From NCBI RefSeq assembly GCF_020882245.1, contig NC_083598.1, forward strand, positions 59,557,858 through 59,621,857: 64,000 nt of DNA, given 5' to 3'. Shown here piece by piece: positions 40,231-53,030 of this stretch. The stretch's first letter is position 1. The number at the start of each line of letters is the position of its first letter. Source of the stretch: Rhopalosiphum padi (lineage: Eukaryota > Arthropoda > Insecta > Hemiptera > Aphididae). The notes under the pieces were generated by a model. The model had not been told where the DNA came from, made no database searches, and was given only the letters and a program-made list of their open reading frames with translations. The translations under genes were made by a program, and so were the position numbers.

Positions 40231-40240
40231 TATATAAAAG
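40231..40240 (+). promoter_or_regulatory. TATA box of gene D
   Basis: tatataaaag, 52 bp upstream of the gene D ATG. The expected start site near 40,262 leaves a leader of only about 20 nt. An out-of-frame ATG at 40,267 lies at the very start of that leader. Confidence 0.75.
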
Positions 40241-40282
40241 CAAAGGGTTCGCTCGTGTCTGACTTAATGCCACTAGTGCATC

Positions 40283-41279
40283 ATGTGTGTGCAGTACGCG
40301 TTTGTCGTATTGGTCGCCTTCGCGGCTATCGTCCGGGTCGACGGGTATCTCGACGTCTTATCCAACGTACACGATTGTGGATCAGCGGACTTGGATACGT
40401 GTCTCAAAAGCCAATTATCGCGAACCATTGATGAAATATTGGACAAGAATGACACTTATCGGCTAAACCGGTATCTGACCGTTACCACGGTCGGTAACCA
40501 TCGACGATCGCCATCGACAAGCGACGACCTAGGTGCAAAGTTTTTGAACTTATTCAACTCTCTGCAAATTCAATACCGACCGGAAGAAGAACATGGGTCA
40601 ACCGATAACGTTTCCGAAGGTATCACCTCGCTTGCACAGCTAATTTCTAAAATAATACATACATGGATGAGATAATGTTATAAAATATATGTTTAACAGT
40701 AGGGAAACCTATTATATATGTTTTGTAACGATAAATCTATTTTTAGTATAAATATTATATTTTATTTTATTTTTATACAATTTTAATAATTAAAATATCC
40801 TCCCTTGTTTTAAATAGATAATGCGTATGTTGAATTATACTTTTTAATCGTAATGATAATCATAGTATAACCTCAGAAAATCGGTTACAGGTCGTAAGAA
40901 AAAAATAGGTAAATACAAAAAGCACAAAATGGGGATGATGATGGGATTTACGGCGATGGGCATGTCTATTCTCGGAGGTCTATTTAACAAGATGATGATG
41001 GGTGGTGCGATATCAATAGCCCTGAAAGCACTGATCATATCAAAAATTGCTCTGGTTCTGGCCGGCACCATGGCGGTAAAAAAGCTGTTGAGTGGTGGTG
41101 GCATTGGCCAAATCAGCTATCATCCATCGTGGACCGGTGGCGGAGGCGGTGGTGGAAATGAACAACATAGCGGATACCGCAGGAGTTACGCGGCGCAGCA
41201 GCCGAAGATGACTACCGCCGATGCGTTGCCTTACAGGGATCAAATCGATTCTTATAGCAATGCTAATTATTCCAGATAG
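40283..41279 (+). CDS. Osiris-family protein (gene D), two exons, 241 aa
   Basis: Exon 1 is 40,283-40,619. It encodes a clear signal peptide (MCVQYAFVVLVAFAAIVRVDG) and the two-Cys region (Cys32 and Cys40, DCGSADLDTCLKS), and ends in codon GAA plus one base (phase 1, donor GTATCA). Exon 2 is 40,891-41,279, after the acceptor ttacag. It starts with the Osiris basic patch GRKKKIGKYKKHK (residues 113-125), then a methionine-rich hydrophobic segment (about 126-172) containing ALKALIISKIALVLAGTMAVKKLL, a seven-glycine stretch, and a tail with YRRSYAAQQP and ALPYRDQ that corresponds to the tyrosine-rich C-terminal region of the family. The splice position (Glu then split Gly/Ala codon) equals that of gene E, which supports the weak donor. 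Without splicing the frame would read on only to a stop at 40,673. KKLLSGGG is shared with gene A (KKLFSGGG), suggesting the two are close paralogues. Confidence 0.88.
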
Positions 41280-43445
41280 TTCGGCAACGTAAATGTCTTG
41301 CGATGTACTATTAGACACGTACCGTTAAGTGTATATTATATTATATTTGACAAAAAACACTTCGTGACAACAAAGTCTATGATGGTGTACACATATTTTT
41401 TTCATATAGATATATAACTGATAAAAGTATGTGGACAAAATCGTTGTTTGTATACAGTTTTTTTGTGGTTTTGGGAGTAAATAATATAAAATACATAGCT
41501 ATAATTAAAATTTTGTTAGACATTTACTTATGTAATACAGTGATACCTTATAACTGCTATTTCTATAAAATATCGGAGTTTTAAAATTATAATATAATCT
41601 TGTGTTTTATACTTATAATACATATAAAAATTTAAAGAAATTAAAATTATTACGTTCGAAGTACAAAATTCCACAAAAAATTGCAATTCAATCTCACACT
41701 CTTTAGTCTATCAAGTATTAAGTAAAAATGAATTTTTCCCCTCTTACGTCAAACGATAAGAGACGTTCGACTAGTCAGCTCAAAAATATTTTACGATCTA
41801 TATAATCATCGCCACTCTTCATTTGAAAACCTAAGATAATATTAATATATTATGAAGTTTCACTGTGTTTTAATAATTAAATAATACGATTTTATTCATA
41901 TATTATTAATATATAAAACTTATATTTGAAAAACTTAACATTTTCTTTAAATTAATATTATTTTCTGAATTCAATAAACAGAAAAATGATTTGGTTACCT
42001 AATTATTAAGAGTTTTTTACATATTTATAAGTTAAAATTATTAGATACATCATATTATGTATATCATTTTTTTTATTTTTTATTTATAATAAAACATGTC
42101 TTATAGATACATTTCTTGTATAAGTGTACTATACTACACTATAAGATGAAAATACGTATTTTAGTTGGTAATAGAGCTGTACGGTACTTCCTAAAGTGAA
42201 CTTAGTCGTATTTCGTTGTCTTAGCTCTGTTTTGCACTGTTGGCGATCACACTAAACGACGCTCTAGAACACAACGGTTATATCAAGATACAGTTGCGAC
42301 ATCACATGTTTGATAGTAAAAATGATAAAACGAATTTTTACAATGAAATTATTGCATTTCACAACATAAAGTTAAACCTAACTAATACAAGAAACAATAT
42401 GCAAGCAACAAATCAAACCATTCATTTTAGAAATATTTAACAGTAATAATTTTTAAAAATAGATTCTACTTGAATCACATACATTGATTTCGCAAAAATT
42501 GGTTTAGGTCAATTTTGTACATTTTTAGCTTATTATAAATATTAAGTGATGTGTTACATAACGTCGTATTTGATATTATAATAAAGTAATTATTAGAAGT
42601 TATACATCAAAGACATTTTGGAATAATAAAATACATTTTAATAAATTCAGTTTTTTTTTAATATGAATCAAATCAATATTACGCATGTACTTATATTAAC
42701 TTAAAATAATATTTAATAGAAAAACATATTTTATTAATTAAATATAAAATATAAATAAAATATGTTTTTCTAATAAAATAACTTTTTATTATGTAAGATA
42801 TTTTTTATAAATATAGTATTTGGTATAAAAAAAATATAAACAATCTATATATTGTAAACATTTTGTTTTATTTTCAAGTAAAATTGTGTTCATAAATCAT
42901 AACATTATTACACATAATGATATTATTACAAGTATTTAACAACAACACTTTATATAATAATACATTTATAATACTATGAATTGTAGTCTATAATAGTATA
43001 CTAAGTTGAAGTCTAAAAAGGAATTTAATTATAAACGCTTTTTCTTGAGAAAATTTTGTTGTTATACATATCATTCATAATAATGCATAAAGATAGAACG
43101 TTTCTCGAAGTATAGAAGTACAAACAATATAATAAGTATTAACTAAGTATATTTAATTAGACAAATGCATGTTATACACATAACATCTAAAATATAAATG
43201 TTATATAGGAACTATAAATATCTGTAATTATTTTTCTAAAAACCATGTAAGTTCATATAATATTTTTAGGAAATATAATATTATGTTTCTATTAGTTATT
43301 ACAATAGTATTACAATAACAATGTACATTAATAAAAACAATCAAAGTGCGTTTATGAGCTTAACTATAATACCTATTTATTTAATAGTGAACATTTGCAT
43401 ATTTAGAAAATAATATCATACATATTAACATTATGTCAAGACCAT
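41280..43445. other. Convergent intergenic region between genes D and C
   Basis: Holds the 3' ends of genes D (plus) and C (minus). A 66-codon frame at 42,240-42,440 has a somewhat protein-like composition (LNDALEHNGYIKIQLRHH) but begins with TTG and resembles nothing I recognise. A 19-bp perfect hairpin lies at 42,717-42,772. I could not pick a gene D poly(A) site with confidence. Confidence 0.5.
42717..42772. repeat. Perfect 19-bp stem-loop
   Basis: tagaaaaacatattttatt at 42,717-42,735 is the exact reverse complement of 42,754-42,772, with an 18-nt AT loop. The size resembles a short foldback element or small hairpin RNA precursor, but AT-rich composition raises the chance of coincidence. 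Confidence 0.75.
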
Positions 43446-43451
43446 TTTATT
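43446..43451 (-). promoter_or_regulatory. Candidate poly(A) signal of gene C
   Basis: AATAAA on minus, 18 bp after the gene C stop. Another AATAAA overlaps the stop codon itself. Confidence 0.45.
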
Positions 43452-43469
43452 AGTGCAATGTGCTTACAT

Positions 43470-46400
43470 TTATTCCGTTTCTTTTTTTTTTCTGTCTACC
43501 GACTCCGTATACTTATTATTATCGTCTTCTTGCGGAAAATAATTGACTCCCCGGAAAATCGATGACGGTTTGGATGAAGAAATCTGTTGAAACGCGTTCA
43601 AGTTTTCGTAAAACTTGTTGCCCCTGATGTCTCCAATGAACGCGTTGTGATGGCCTCCAATTGGTTGATGATGATGATGAGGATGATGACCACCAACTGG
43701 ACTATGATATAAACCACCAAACGGATTTTGATCGTAAAATTGATGACTTCCTAACGAATGGCCTATAATTGGCTTCTTGTTGTGGTGTAGAAACAACGAA
43801 CCGTAGCCCACCTACAGAAACGAAAAGATTAATTTGATTAAAGTTTACTGTGTCTGTCGAAATTATTAAAATGAAACGTATATGCTCGTTTTAAGAACTC
43901 ACTACACTGGTGACGACTAATGCAATCTTTGACAAAATAAAAGCTTTTTTAGTCAGAAAATATAACACTGCAAACATGATCGGAATAACGGAAGCGATAC
44001 TTATTTGCGTAGCCAACACGTTTGGCAATAATGATCTTTTGAATATCATGTGTCCTGAAAAATATAATATTACTTTATGAGACAGTATTACTATAACATT
44101 ACTCGTTGATTAATTTTATGGTGGCGTAAACCAAAAATCTAGCCAGTGAGCGTTCTATTCTATCCAAATCAATTATATTAGGTATAGTACATAGTATATT
44201 CTAATATTAAAATGTATTATAATATATAATAATGCAACAATATTAATAATAAATATAATGAAAATTATTTAAATTATTAGTTGCTACTGAATACTAATAA
44301 TTTATGAATATATTAAAATTATTTGTAGTTATTATAGTTATCATCTCTTGAGTAATCATATTATAACCATATATTTAAATACGTGTATAATTATACAATT
44401 TTATTGTTCGTGAAAATTATGTATGTTAGTGATATTGTTAACAACTTAAAACATTTATAATATTATTATGATTAGTATATGGCTTAAGTAGAAAGCATTA
44501 ATATAAAAAAAAAATGATTTAGTTTAAGACACAAAGCGAGATCTAGTGGTTCGTCATAAACATCATGATTTTGATTGACTCTCTTAAATAGAAGCTAGAG
44601 GAGCCTCCGCAGTCGATTCACTTAATTTTAAAATCAGTTATTAACTCAATGTTGTTAATAATACAAGCTTTAAAAATTATACTATATTATTCATATCAAA
44701 TAAACTTGAATACATTTCTTTAATAATACAAATTTCTAAAAACTTTAAATGTTTAGTAATTTTAAATTTTTCACTAGTACTACTTTGATAATATTGAGAT
44801 AAATATCAATTATAAAAGTAATGTAAATAAAAATATTGACTCATTATTACATTTATAAAGATATTTATATAAGTACCGGGAATATTATGCGAATTTCATG
44901 TTTTCACTTTTAATAAATTGTATTTTTCTAAATATATATAATTTTTATTTTTGGATTTAAAAACAACTGCTTTAATATGTTCATAACAACATGTTAGTTG
45001 TAAATATCGTGATAACACTTTACTAATAAAATATAGGGAATGAAATAATATAAATACATACCGAAACCCAAACTTCGCTCGTCAAATTTACGTTTGGGAT
45101 TTACAATAAAATCGATTATTCCTCTACCGGTATACGTTGGTCCGATTCGCATCTGCAGTCCCGGATATAAGAGACCCATGTCCCAACAAAACGTTCGCCT
45201 GGAAAGCAACGAAGACGCAGCTTCAATCACTGCACCGATGTTGTACGGGTTATCACCTGTACAAAATACAAGGAACACAACTATGATAAACATTAATATA
45301 ATTATTGTAAGACTTAATAAATATTATTATAATTGCTGACTGATAATAATATAATTATATATTATTGACGACTGATACACGGTTAAAGATAACACAATAT
45401 TTTTATTGTGGTACACTTTGGTATATCAAATTTTGATCAGGTCGAAACAAATTCATTTTTTTTCACATTCTCGATATTGATTATCACGATCTCGCCGTAA
45501 TAATATAGTATCCTATCAAAATAGCCTAGCTAAATATATAATTGTACTTCGAACTATTTAATATTATGTACAATATAAATTAATTAAGTATACAATTTTC
45601 AGACGAATATCTCTCAATTCTAGTAAAATTAATTACAATTTTTATAATGTATAATTATTTAACATAGCATTAATTTAAGAATCTAACTGCAGTTTAATAC
45701 AATAGTAGTAGTACAATATTGAATTAATTATGTCCCGTTGTAAATCGCAGCCTCCAATAAGGTCAACCATCTGCATAATTACTAGGTAAATTAATGAAAA
45801 AAAAACATGTTTCACGTACACTTATTCAATAAAATCTTTCAATGCATTAATTATACAATCGTGTGCTATTATAATAACAGAATTATTGTTATTAAAACGT
45901 TAACGTACATAATTTTGCAGTGTGAAATTTAGTTATGAGTGCGGATATCAACATAATATAATCTTACTTTGTGTATAAGTAATAATACTATTATAGGCTA
46001 CTGGTTAGGAATTTGGACAGATCGCTCGAGCAAATGCGTGTTCAAGCTGCATCGTAATTTGTAATTTTAAATTTGAATCGATACTAGTTCACCGTATTAC
46101 TATATTACTATTATTATTCTGTGTGTACGGATAGCACATGTTATTTTATGTACAATTTTATAAATAGAGGACGAATAACCGTTTTAAATTTTTTTAAAGG
46201 TAGGGCAGATATCAAATACACATTGTAATTTAAACAAATATATTATCTAAAACACGTTGACCGTTATTTTTCAAATTAGGTAGTTATTTAATTATAAAGT
46301 ATTGAAGTTGCATACTAAAAACGAACACTCGGTATCTACTGGACTCTCTTTAGCAAACGACTATAGTGTTATATTATCTTAGATCCGAACAATGTAAAAT

Positions 46401-47106
46401 TGTCTATACCGAGTCTAGTGTATTATAAACAACCGATTAATAGTTATTTTAAGTACCTACAAATTGCATTGAAATCAAATCGAATTATTCGACTATATGA
46501 TTTTATATCAATATTATCGTGCTAAATTATTAAAGATTAAACAGCATTTATAGATTTAATTTTGTTCATGATTTTTCACAAAAGCTATTATTTTTAATTT
46601 AAGCTCTCGCCCTAAGGCATATTTATTTAAACAGACTGAGATATTTATAAATACAATATACATTTAGTTGTTTTATAACATATAATTATACAATAAATAA
46701 TACTACGATTACTGTTAGGAAATAATTATGGAATCGATTCAAGTATAACTTTTGAAGATTCCACAGTCCCCAAAAAATAATTCATCCTGGGATCTAAAAT
46801 GAATGTAAAGTTATACCTCCATAGTGTATAATACATTTATGCATAACTTAGATACCATAGTATAAATAATAAATAATAATGTATTATGTAGATTTATTTT
46901 TCTTAATATACTTGACTTCTCCTGTATATATAATTACGCATCTATTGTGTGATAAATGTGTCAAAATTATATTTTAAAATATGTATGAATGTGTTAATAT
47001 AGATTTGGTGTGCTGTAAGTCATAAAATTCTTAGATGTTTTAACAGTGGATTGGTGGTAATATAATTAAATCGTAATGAGTAGTTTTTCAAATTAGTTTA
47101 GTTAAT

Positions 47107-47143
<37 letters not shown>

Positions 47144-49139
47144 CTTGTTTAAATCAAAATTATTATAACTTAAATTATTTAAATCAATTTTAAAATTGAT
47201 GTGTTAAGTATCATAATATTATTATCTATTTAGATAATCAATGATTATTTTTATATTTAAGAAGTATAATATGTATATGTTTCTTTTCACATTTTAGTAT
47301 CTGTGGTAAAATGTGTTTTTTACGATGTAAAACTCAATATTTATAAAATATAATGCAAGATAATATTTTATCTTTAGTATCATAATTGTGTAAAAATAAT
47401 ATAATATATTTACTTGCGGTAACACGTAACAGAAATAAGATAGAGCAATAGAGGGGACCCCTTTCTAAAAAAGAGATTAATTCTACTAATCACGACTCTA
47501 GTAAATATACATACAATGCCTAAAAATAATTCAATCATAATATTGCTGAAAGGATATATACGGAGTGGAATCTAATGAAAATGTTTTGGACAAGAAAAAA
47601 TGTATATTAACTTCAGACGTTAATGGAGAAGAACTGCAGGCTGCTAGTGTAACAAATAAGTAAACAATATTTTTAATAATATCACAGGAATAAGTATACA
47701 TTAAGATAACGCAACACCTGTGACCCGTCTATTTGTATTAAAAACAGTGCGTTCGTATTTCAAATGCTACGAATTCATTATAATAATCTTAGACCTAGTA
47801 ATACATTGTTTGAAAGGTGATAATTTTTTCTATGTTTTGTTGGAATCAGTTTTTTTTAATTATATACAAGTTAATATTAATAAAGCACTCTTTTGTGATG
47901 CCATAACTTACTTACACTTGTCAATACTATCATCAAAAATCTGTTTCCAACAAAACATAGACAAATATATTTAGTCTATTATAGACCCGATACTATAATA
48001 AATATATTATTATATACATATTTACTATAGGATGTCATCTACCATCGTTCAGTGTTATATTTTATTATAAGTGATAATAATATATAACAACTAGTTATTA
48101 CTTATTACCAAAATCATAGTAACATATTTACATAAATACTGAAATTTGTAGGAACTACCTATATCTATAATATGTTTATGTATATTAAATTATTGAGAAT
48201 TTGACTTACAAAGAATAAGAAAAAATCTATTTTTGAATCAAATTAGTTTTGATAAGCTAGCTTCTAAAATATTATTTTATTATTAATTCTCAATAATATA
48301 ATATGATTTTTGATATAACTTTTATAATTTCCTTATAGTGTACACCAATACATTTTTAACAACACCATTTTTGAGAAAATCCTAAATCTGTATTTAGTAG
48401 ATTTCAGCCATAAATACGTATAATCCAAACCTGTGACTGGACGATTTAACTCCCCCTGAAAATGATAAAAAGTGCAGTTTTACCTTCCCTTTGTAGGTTT
48501 ATAATTAATAATGAATTGTACGTGCATATGAATATATGATGGCAAAACACGTTGAATACGCTGCACCAATCTAAAATATGTTATTCACATCGTATTATGT
48601 CATGTGCTTTTCTAAATATTTCAAACATAGACCTAAGCGTCGAAATTCGATTTTCGATTGTAGCTATCCTTAGGTAAATGCTTTATTATATATAGTTTTA
48701 TATTACATGGTTAAACGCGAATTTTATAATTTATTATTATTTTTATATTAAAGATAAGTTTAGAAATCATTCAGTAAATACCTTTTACATTTGGTCAAGA
48801 ATTTTAAACTATTCAATTCACAAGGTTAGGTAGGTACCATTATAATAAATTAATATTTAATACAATATATATATAATTGTTTCACATTAATATGTTTAAA
48901 TTACTTATTTTTTACTTGCTCTTTTATAAATATAATTTCCAATCAGTCAGTAAAACCTCTTGAGTAATAAAATAAAAATATAATAAGTCGTATACCCTAA
49001 TTCCACGTCTTTAAATCAAATAAAAATGATTGATTATTTATTTATTTCCATGTTAATGGAATTTTGTCAATTTCAACCACATTTTTTAATCTTAGTCAAT
49101 AGACAATATTTAAAAGATTTTTAACTATAAATAAATTCC

Positions 49140-49170
<31 letters not shown>

Positions 49171-52100
49171 TGTATAAAAAAATACATAGAAAAATGTATG
49201 AATGTTGTGTTGTAGTGATCTCTTAAATTGACAGAATTAATAATTATAAACAATATTAAATGTTTAAGAAAAATCAATATGGAAAATATTCATGCGATTA
49301 CTGAAATATGCGAAAATACAGATGTGGAAAGTGATGTTCAGTTTGATCTTGAACAAGATTCAAATATCGGTAATTATAAAATGTACTTAACTACTTATTG
49401 TAAATAAGTAAAGAACTGCCTGAAAAATGGTTACAAATTACACTAAGTAATGACCAACGGAGGTTTACAATTTTATTGATTTCTTGGAGAATGAAAAAAA
49501 AATTATAATTTAATCAATTATTATTATAGATAGTAGTGGAACTTACAGTAGTCTTGAACAGATGAGAAATAAATCGGATTCCATTTCTTCAAATTTTGAA
49601 GAAATCTATACAATTTCAAATACCAACAACATACAGAAGATGACAGTAAATGGAATGAATAACGTGAAATTTAAAGAAATGCAAATATCAATGAAGTATA
49701 ATGGTATCCATGCAAGTGTATCTGTCAATCTGTCACACCTTCAGTACAAAAATACAACTGTAATACAGAATTATGCAATACCAATTCCTATAAGTGGAAG
49801 AGATATAATAGTCAGAACACCAACCGGTTCAGGGAAAACTGTAAGTAAAAATATTTAATGTATAAACGAATTTGAAATGGCCCATTAAATCTATTTTTGT
49901 TATACCGGGTGATAGGCACGTAAATAGGTGTTTATTTTTAGGGAAGGGGAGGGTGCGATTAACCTTCAGCAGAATATTTGAGGCTTAAAAAACTTACAAA
50001 AACTGTATTCATCGTAGTTGCGGAATCGGTTACTTACGTTCGGTGGCCATCATAATAATTGATCATAATCACAATTCAAATTTTTATATTTCTTATTGTT
50101 TATTAGTTTTTACAATACGATCCTTGGAGAGGAAACGATTGCTCCTAGCGCCCCCCCCCTAAATTACGTATTTGCTAGGTGATTCACCAAGTATGCCCCA
50201 ACCATTTTTTCAATTAATAATGAGTTTATTCAAATTTTTGTTTATGAAATTTTTAAATAAACTTACAAATCATGTTTTTAAATTTTTTTTTGTACTATTA
50301 AAGAAGTATCCCGTATTCCTGTGATGGCCATATACAAACTTCTGCTACTTAGTTAAATTGATTACTTGTTTTTATTATATTAATTGGTAAAATATATATT
50401 TATGTTATTTATTAGACAGCTTTTGTTGTGCCAATACAGAGTTATATACTAAAAAAATTATACCTATTGTAGTTGTGTAGGTATTTTATATTTATTGCAA
50501 GATAATATGTGAATGTTTTTATGACTAAGTATTCTTATGCGATTTGTTTTGGAAAGTTCGGTATTGTCCACTACCTACTCATAAAATGATTTCTGATCAA
50601 GTAAATCTGATTATAGTATAAAATTGAATTATAACACTATTTTTTTGTGTCTTGTATGTGTATTACTATATTTTATGTTGTTCTTTTAATGATTTTAAAG
50701 GAAACAATAATAATAATGGTAAAATCTACATATTTTTCAATAGATTTTTTTACAATGTCTGAAACTTGAATTTGAGTTTTTATATATATATGTCTTTGAT
50801 CTTTGTCTTACTGTACAATTTTAATAGCATGGACATCTTAATACTATATTATACTATTTATATTTTAATATTTAAGCATGCTATAATAAAAGGGTTAATG
50901 AAAGGTAAAATTAGGTTCTATAGCAATTTTCACATCCTGAAGCAGTAAATTAAGACAATTTATGAGATTCATAGATGAGCATTAATATTTGCGTTCAACG
51001 TATCTATAGGCACAATTAATGTAAAAATTCTGGTGGGGGATTACAATCCTCACCAAAAATGTTTTTTTAAAAACACATTAGGGTTCCATTACCTCACCCC
51101 CACCCGTTACTTACCATCAGACATTTTAGTAATTTAGATTCTGAGCAATGTAAAATAAGTAATGTGTTGATTTCGCAATGATGTTTTTTTTATTATTTTA
51201 CACTATCATGAGCAAAGTAATAAGCCAATTATAGAAAAAGTCTACACAAAAAAATATGCTCCCACTTCTATTATTTAACTAGGTTATTCGAACATAATAA
51301 AACAAATTTATTTACCAGTAAAAAAAAAAAAACATTATTTGTTAATTGACTTTTGTTTTTATTTTTGGGTGGAAGGAGTTAAGTATTAGTCGGGGAATAT
51401 TAGGGATTAGAGCTTCCTTCCCCTCCATCTAGTAGCGCTATTAAATGCACTACTGTATCTCCTGTTTACTGCTGTAGATGCAAGAGTTTCTTCAAACAGA
51501 TTCCTTATATGCAGTGTATGTACACGTCTCACTTATTCAGATGATAACTTGACAAAATTAATTACAAACATTTGAATTTAGTAAAACAGTATTTTATTAT
51601 TAAAAACGTACGATGCTCTTACTGAGAATCATGTAAGATAAAATACATTATATTATCGTATCTGAAATAAAACCAGTAAATTATAAATAATAATACATAG
51701 CCACATAGATATTACTGGTTTATGAAACGTAATAACTTATGTCAGTTTAAAAATGGTAGTCACGACAGCTCTAATAATAAATATAAAAATAAATAAATTT
51801 AGGCACGTTCGCCTCGTAAAATATGTATTTCGGAAAACATTAAAACGGTAAAAATAGCCCTTTTCCCGACATAAGTTTCTAAAACACGACGACGTAGACA
51901 AATTAATTATTATCGTAACAACTTATTGCAACCTTCAAAACGTTCGTCGTGGTCAAGGCCCGGGGGCGGTGTTCGTAGTGACTATAATAGACGGACTTCA
52001 CGAATATACCTCGTCGGTGAATACAATATTAATAAAATTGTGTATCCTATAGACAGATTTGATAATAAACGTCTTAACAAATTCTATGTCTAACACATAA

Positions 52101-53030
52101 TGTATGATTGAAAACATTTTAAAATCTACATATTATATATTATTACGTAAAATAATACGATAAAATCAAAACATAATTTTAATTTTTCCTTAAATCGAAT
52201 TGGAAAATATTTGCAAATAAAAATTATTAAAAATAAAATCTTTATCAAGATTTTAATAACCCAGAAAATTGAAAAATGACATTTCATACAATTGCTTAGA
52301 ATTTGGAATCTATGATAAGACTTGATGAAATAGATAAATTGAATAAAATAATATGCACACGTGTTATTTTATTAATTAATTTATATAATATAATGTATGT
52401 GTGAATTTAATGTGGTGATATGATTTTCGGCAGTGCACCTGTAAACAGTTTTTAAACAAGCGTATGTAGATAATATTGTGAACGTTATTTGTCTCGGAAA
52501 CCATAAAAACAAAAAATATTAGTCGTTTTGACGACTCTCGATGAAATCAATTTTAGACGTTTTACTGAATTAAATACTGCACATTGAAGTCATGTGATTC
52601 ATCATTCATAAAACTCAGGTCTATCAACACTGGAATGATTGGGGAGGGTCTACAAACAAGGTGCATTGCGGTAGAGTAGCTTACCTAAAGAATATACTCC
52701 TCGGGGAGCGGCGAACGCCTCTCCGCCAGGACGTCTGGAAATCTCCAGCCCCGAATCCAAGAGCACAGAGTCCATGGATTCCGTCTGTTCGATAGCGGCC
52801 ATAGCATGCCCGTTGATACAAGGCAAAAACGGGTCGGCTCCTGCCAGGCAGCTCTTGATCGCCGTGCTGACCGTTGGGGTGAGGGGGTCGTTGTTTTCGC
52901 TACTTCTTTCACCATCGTCGACATTGCCTCCAACGTCCGAATCAGAAGACTGTCCGTCGGAGAACATGACACACTGCACGCAGCTGACAAAAAGTATCAG
53001 CTGGGCAAGGTAAACGCAGAGCGCGGACAT
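43470..53030 (-). CDS. Osiris-family protein with His-rich tail (gene C), four exons, 344 aa
   Basis: Exons on minus are 53,030-52,685, 45,256-45,062, 44,054-43,903 and 43,811-43,470. Junction phases are 1, 1 and 0, all with GT/AG, giving one uninterrupted 344-codon frame. Exon 1 starts at ATG 53,030 (an earlier in-frame codon is TTG) and has a signal peptide (MSALCVYLAQLILFVSCVQC), an acidic Ser/Asp linker and a two-Cys region (Cys61 and Cys71). Exon 2 (GDNPYNIGAVIEAASSLLS...) ends in FDERSLGF. Exon 3 carries the membrane core (SVIPIMFAVLYFLTKKAFILSKIALVVTSV), matching the K-A-x-x-x-S/G-K-I-A-L pattern of genes A, D and E, but its preceding basic patch is weak (HMIFKRS). Exon 4 is Gly/His-rich (GGHHPHHHHQPIGGHH) and ends in a basic/acidic tail without a clear AQxLAY motif. 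The first intron is 7.4 kb and contains an antisense helicase fragment. Joining exon 1 to exons 2-4 rests on phase, strand, protein order and absence of another partner, so it is less certain than exons 2-4. Confidence 0.78.
47110..47140. repeat. Poly-T tract (31 nt)
   Basis: Uninterrupted T run. On minus it would be a poly-A, possibly the tail of an old retroposed copy, but the adjacent sequence is not recognisable. Confidence 0.85.
49139..49171. repeat. (AT)n microsatellite
   Basis: Run of alternating A and T, slightly interrupted at its right end, about 110 bp upstream of the helicase fragment start codon. Confidence 0.85.
49279..50472 (+). pseudogene. Truncated DEAD-box RNA helicase (vasa/PL10-like), antisense within the gene C intron
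   Basis: Three exons join in frame: 49,279-49,369 (ATG, phase-1 donor GTAATT), 49,530-49,840 (acceptor ttatag, donor GTAAGT, phase 0) and 50,416-50,472 (acceptor attag). Together they encode 152 aa. The N-terminal part is Asn/Ser/Glu-rich and resembles nothing I know. Residues near the end of exon 2 read IQNYAIPIPISGRDI then TPTGSGKT, the Q-motif region and Walker A motif I of DEAD-box helicases. Exon 3 continues TAFVVPI, as expected right after GSGKT, then stops at TAG. No motif Ia (PTREL), DEAD, SAT or HRIGR motif is visible downstream, so the ATPase is incomplete and cannot be a working helicase. Conserved introns mean a DNA-level partial duplication, not a processed copy. It could still be transcribed as a short N-terminal product. 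Confidence 0.65.
50473..52684. other. Right part of the gene C long intron
   Basis: Searched by eye for helicase motifs continuing the fragment upstream; none seen on the plus strand. The sequence is AT-rich with scattered less AT-rich patches (51,030-51,110, 51,930-52,010) that give no convincing exon. Confidence 0.5.

Larger units (their letters stand above)
45362..49270. other. AT-rich interior of the long gene C intron, left half
   Basis: No exon-like sequence on either strand. It contains a 31-base T tract (47,110-47,140). The 84-codon frame at 47,720-47,974 has no ATG-to-stop features or motifs that set it apart from chance. Confidence 0.55.

Noticed and set aside
40267..40430. Upstream out-of-frame ATG frame overlapping gene D
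   Set aside because: It lies within about 5 nt of the expected transcription start and has no protein-like features; the signal-peptide ATG at 40,283 fits far better.
42240..42440. 66-codon frame LNDALEHNGYIKIQLRHH...
   Set aside because: Starts with TTG, no known motif, no convincing exon boundaries. Kept only as a note in the spacer entry.
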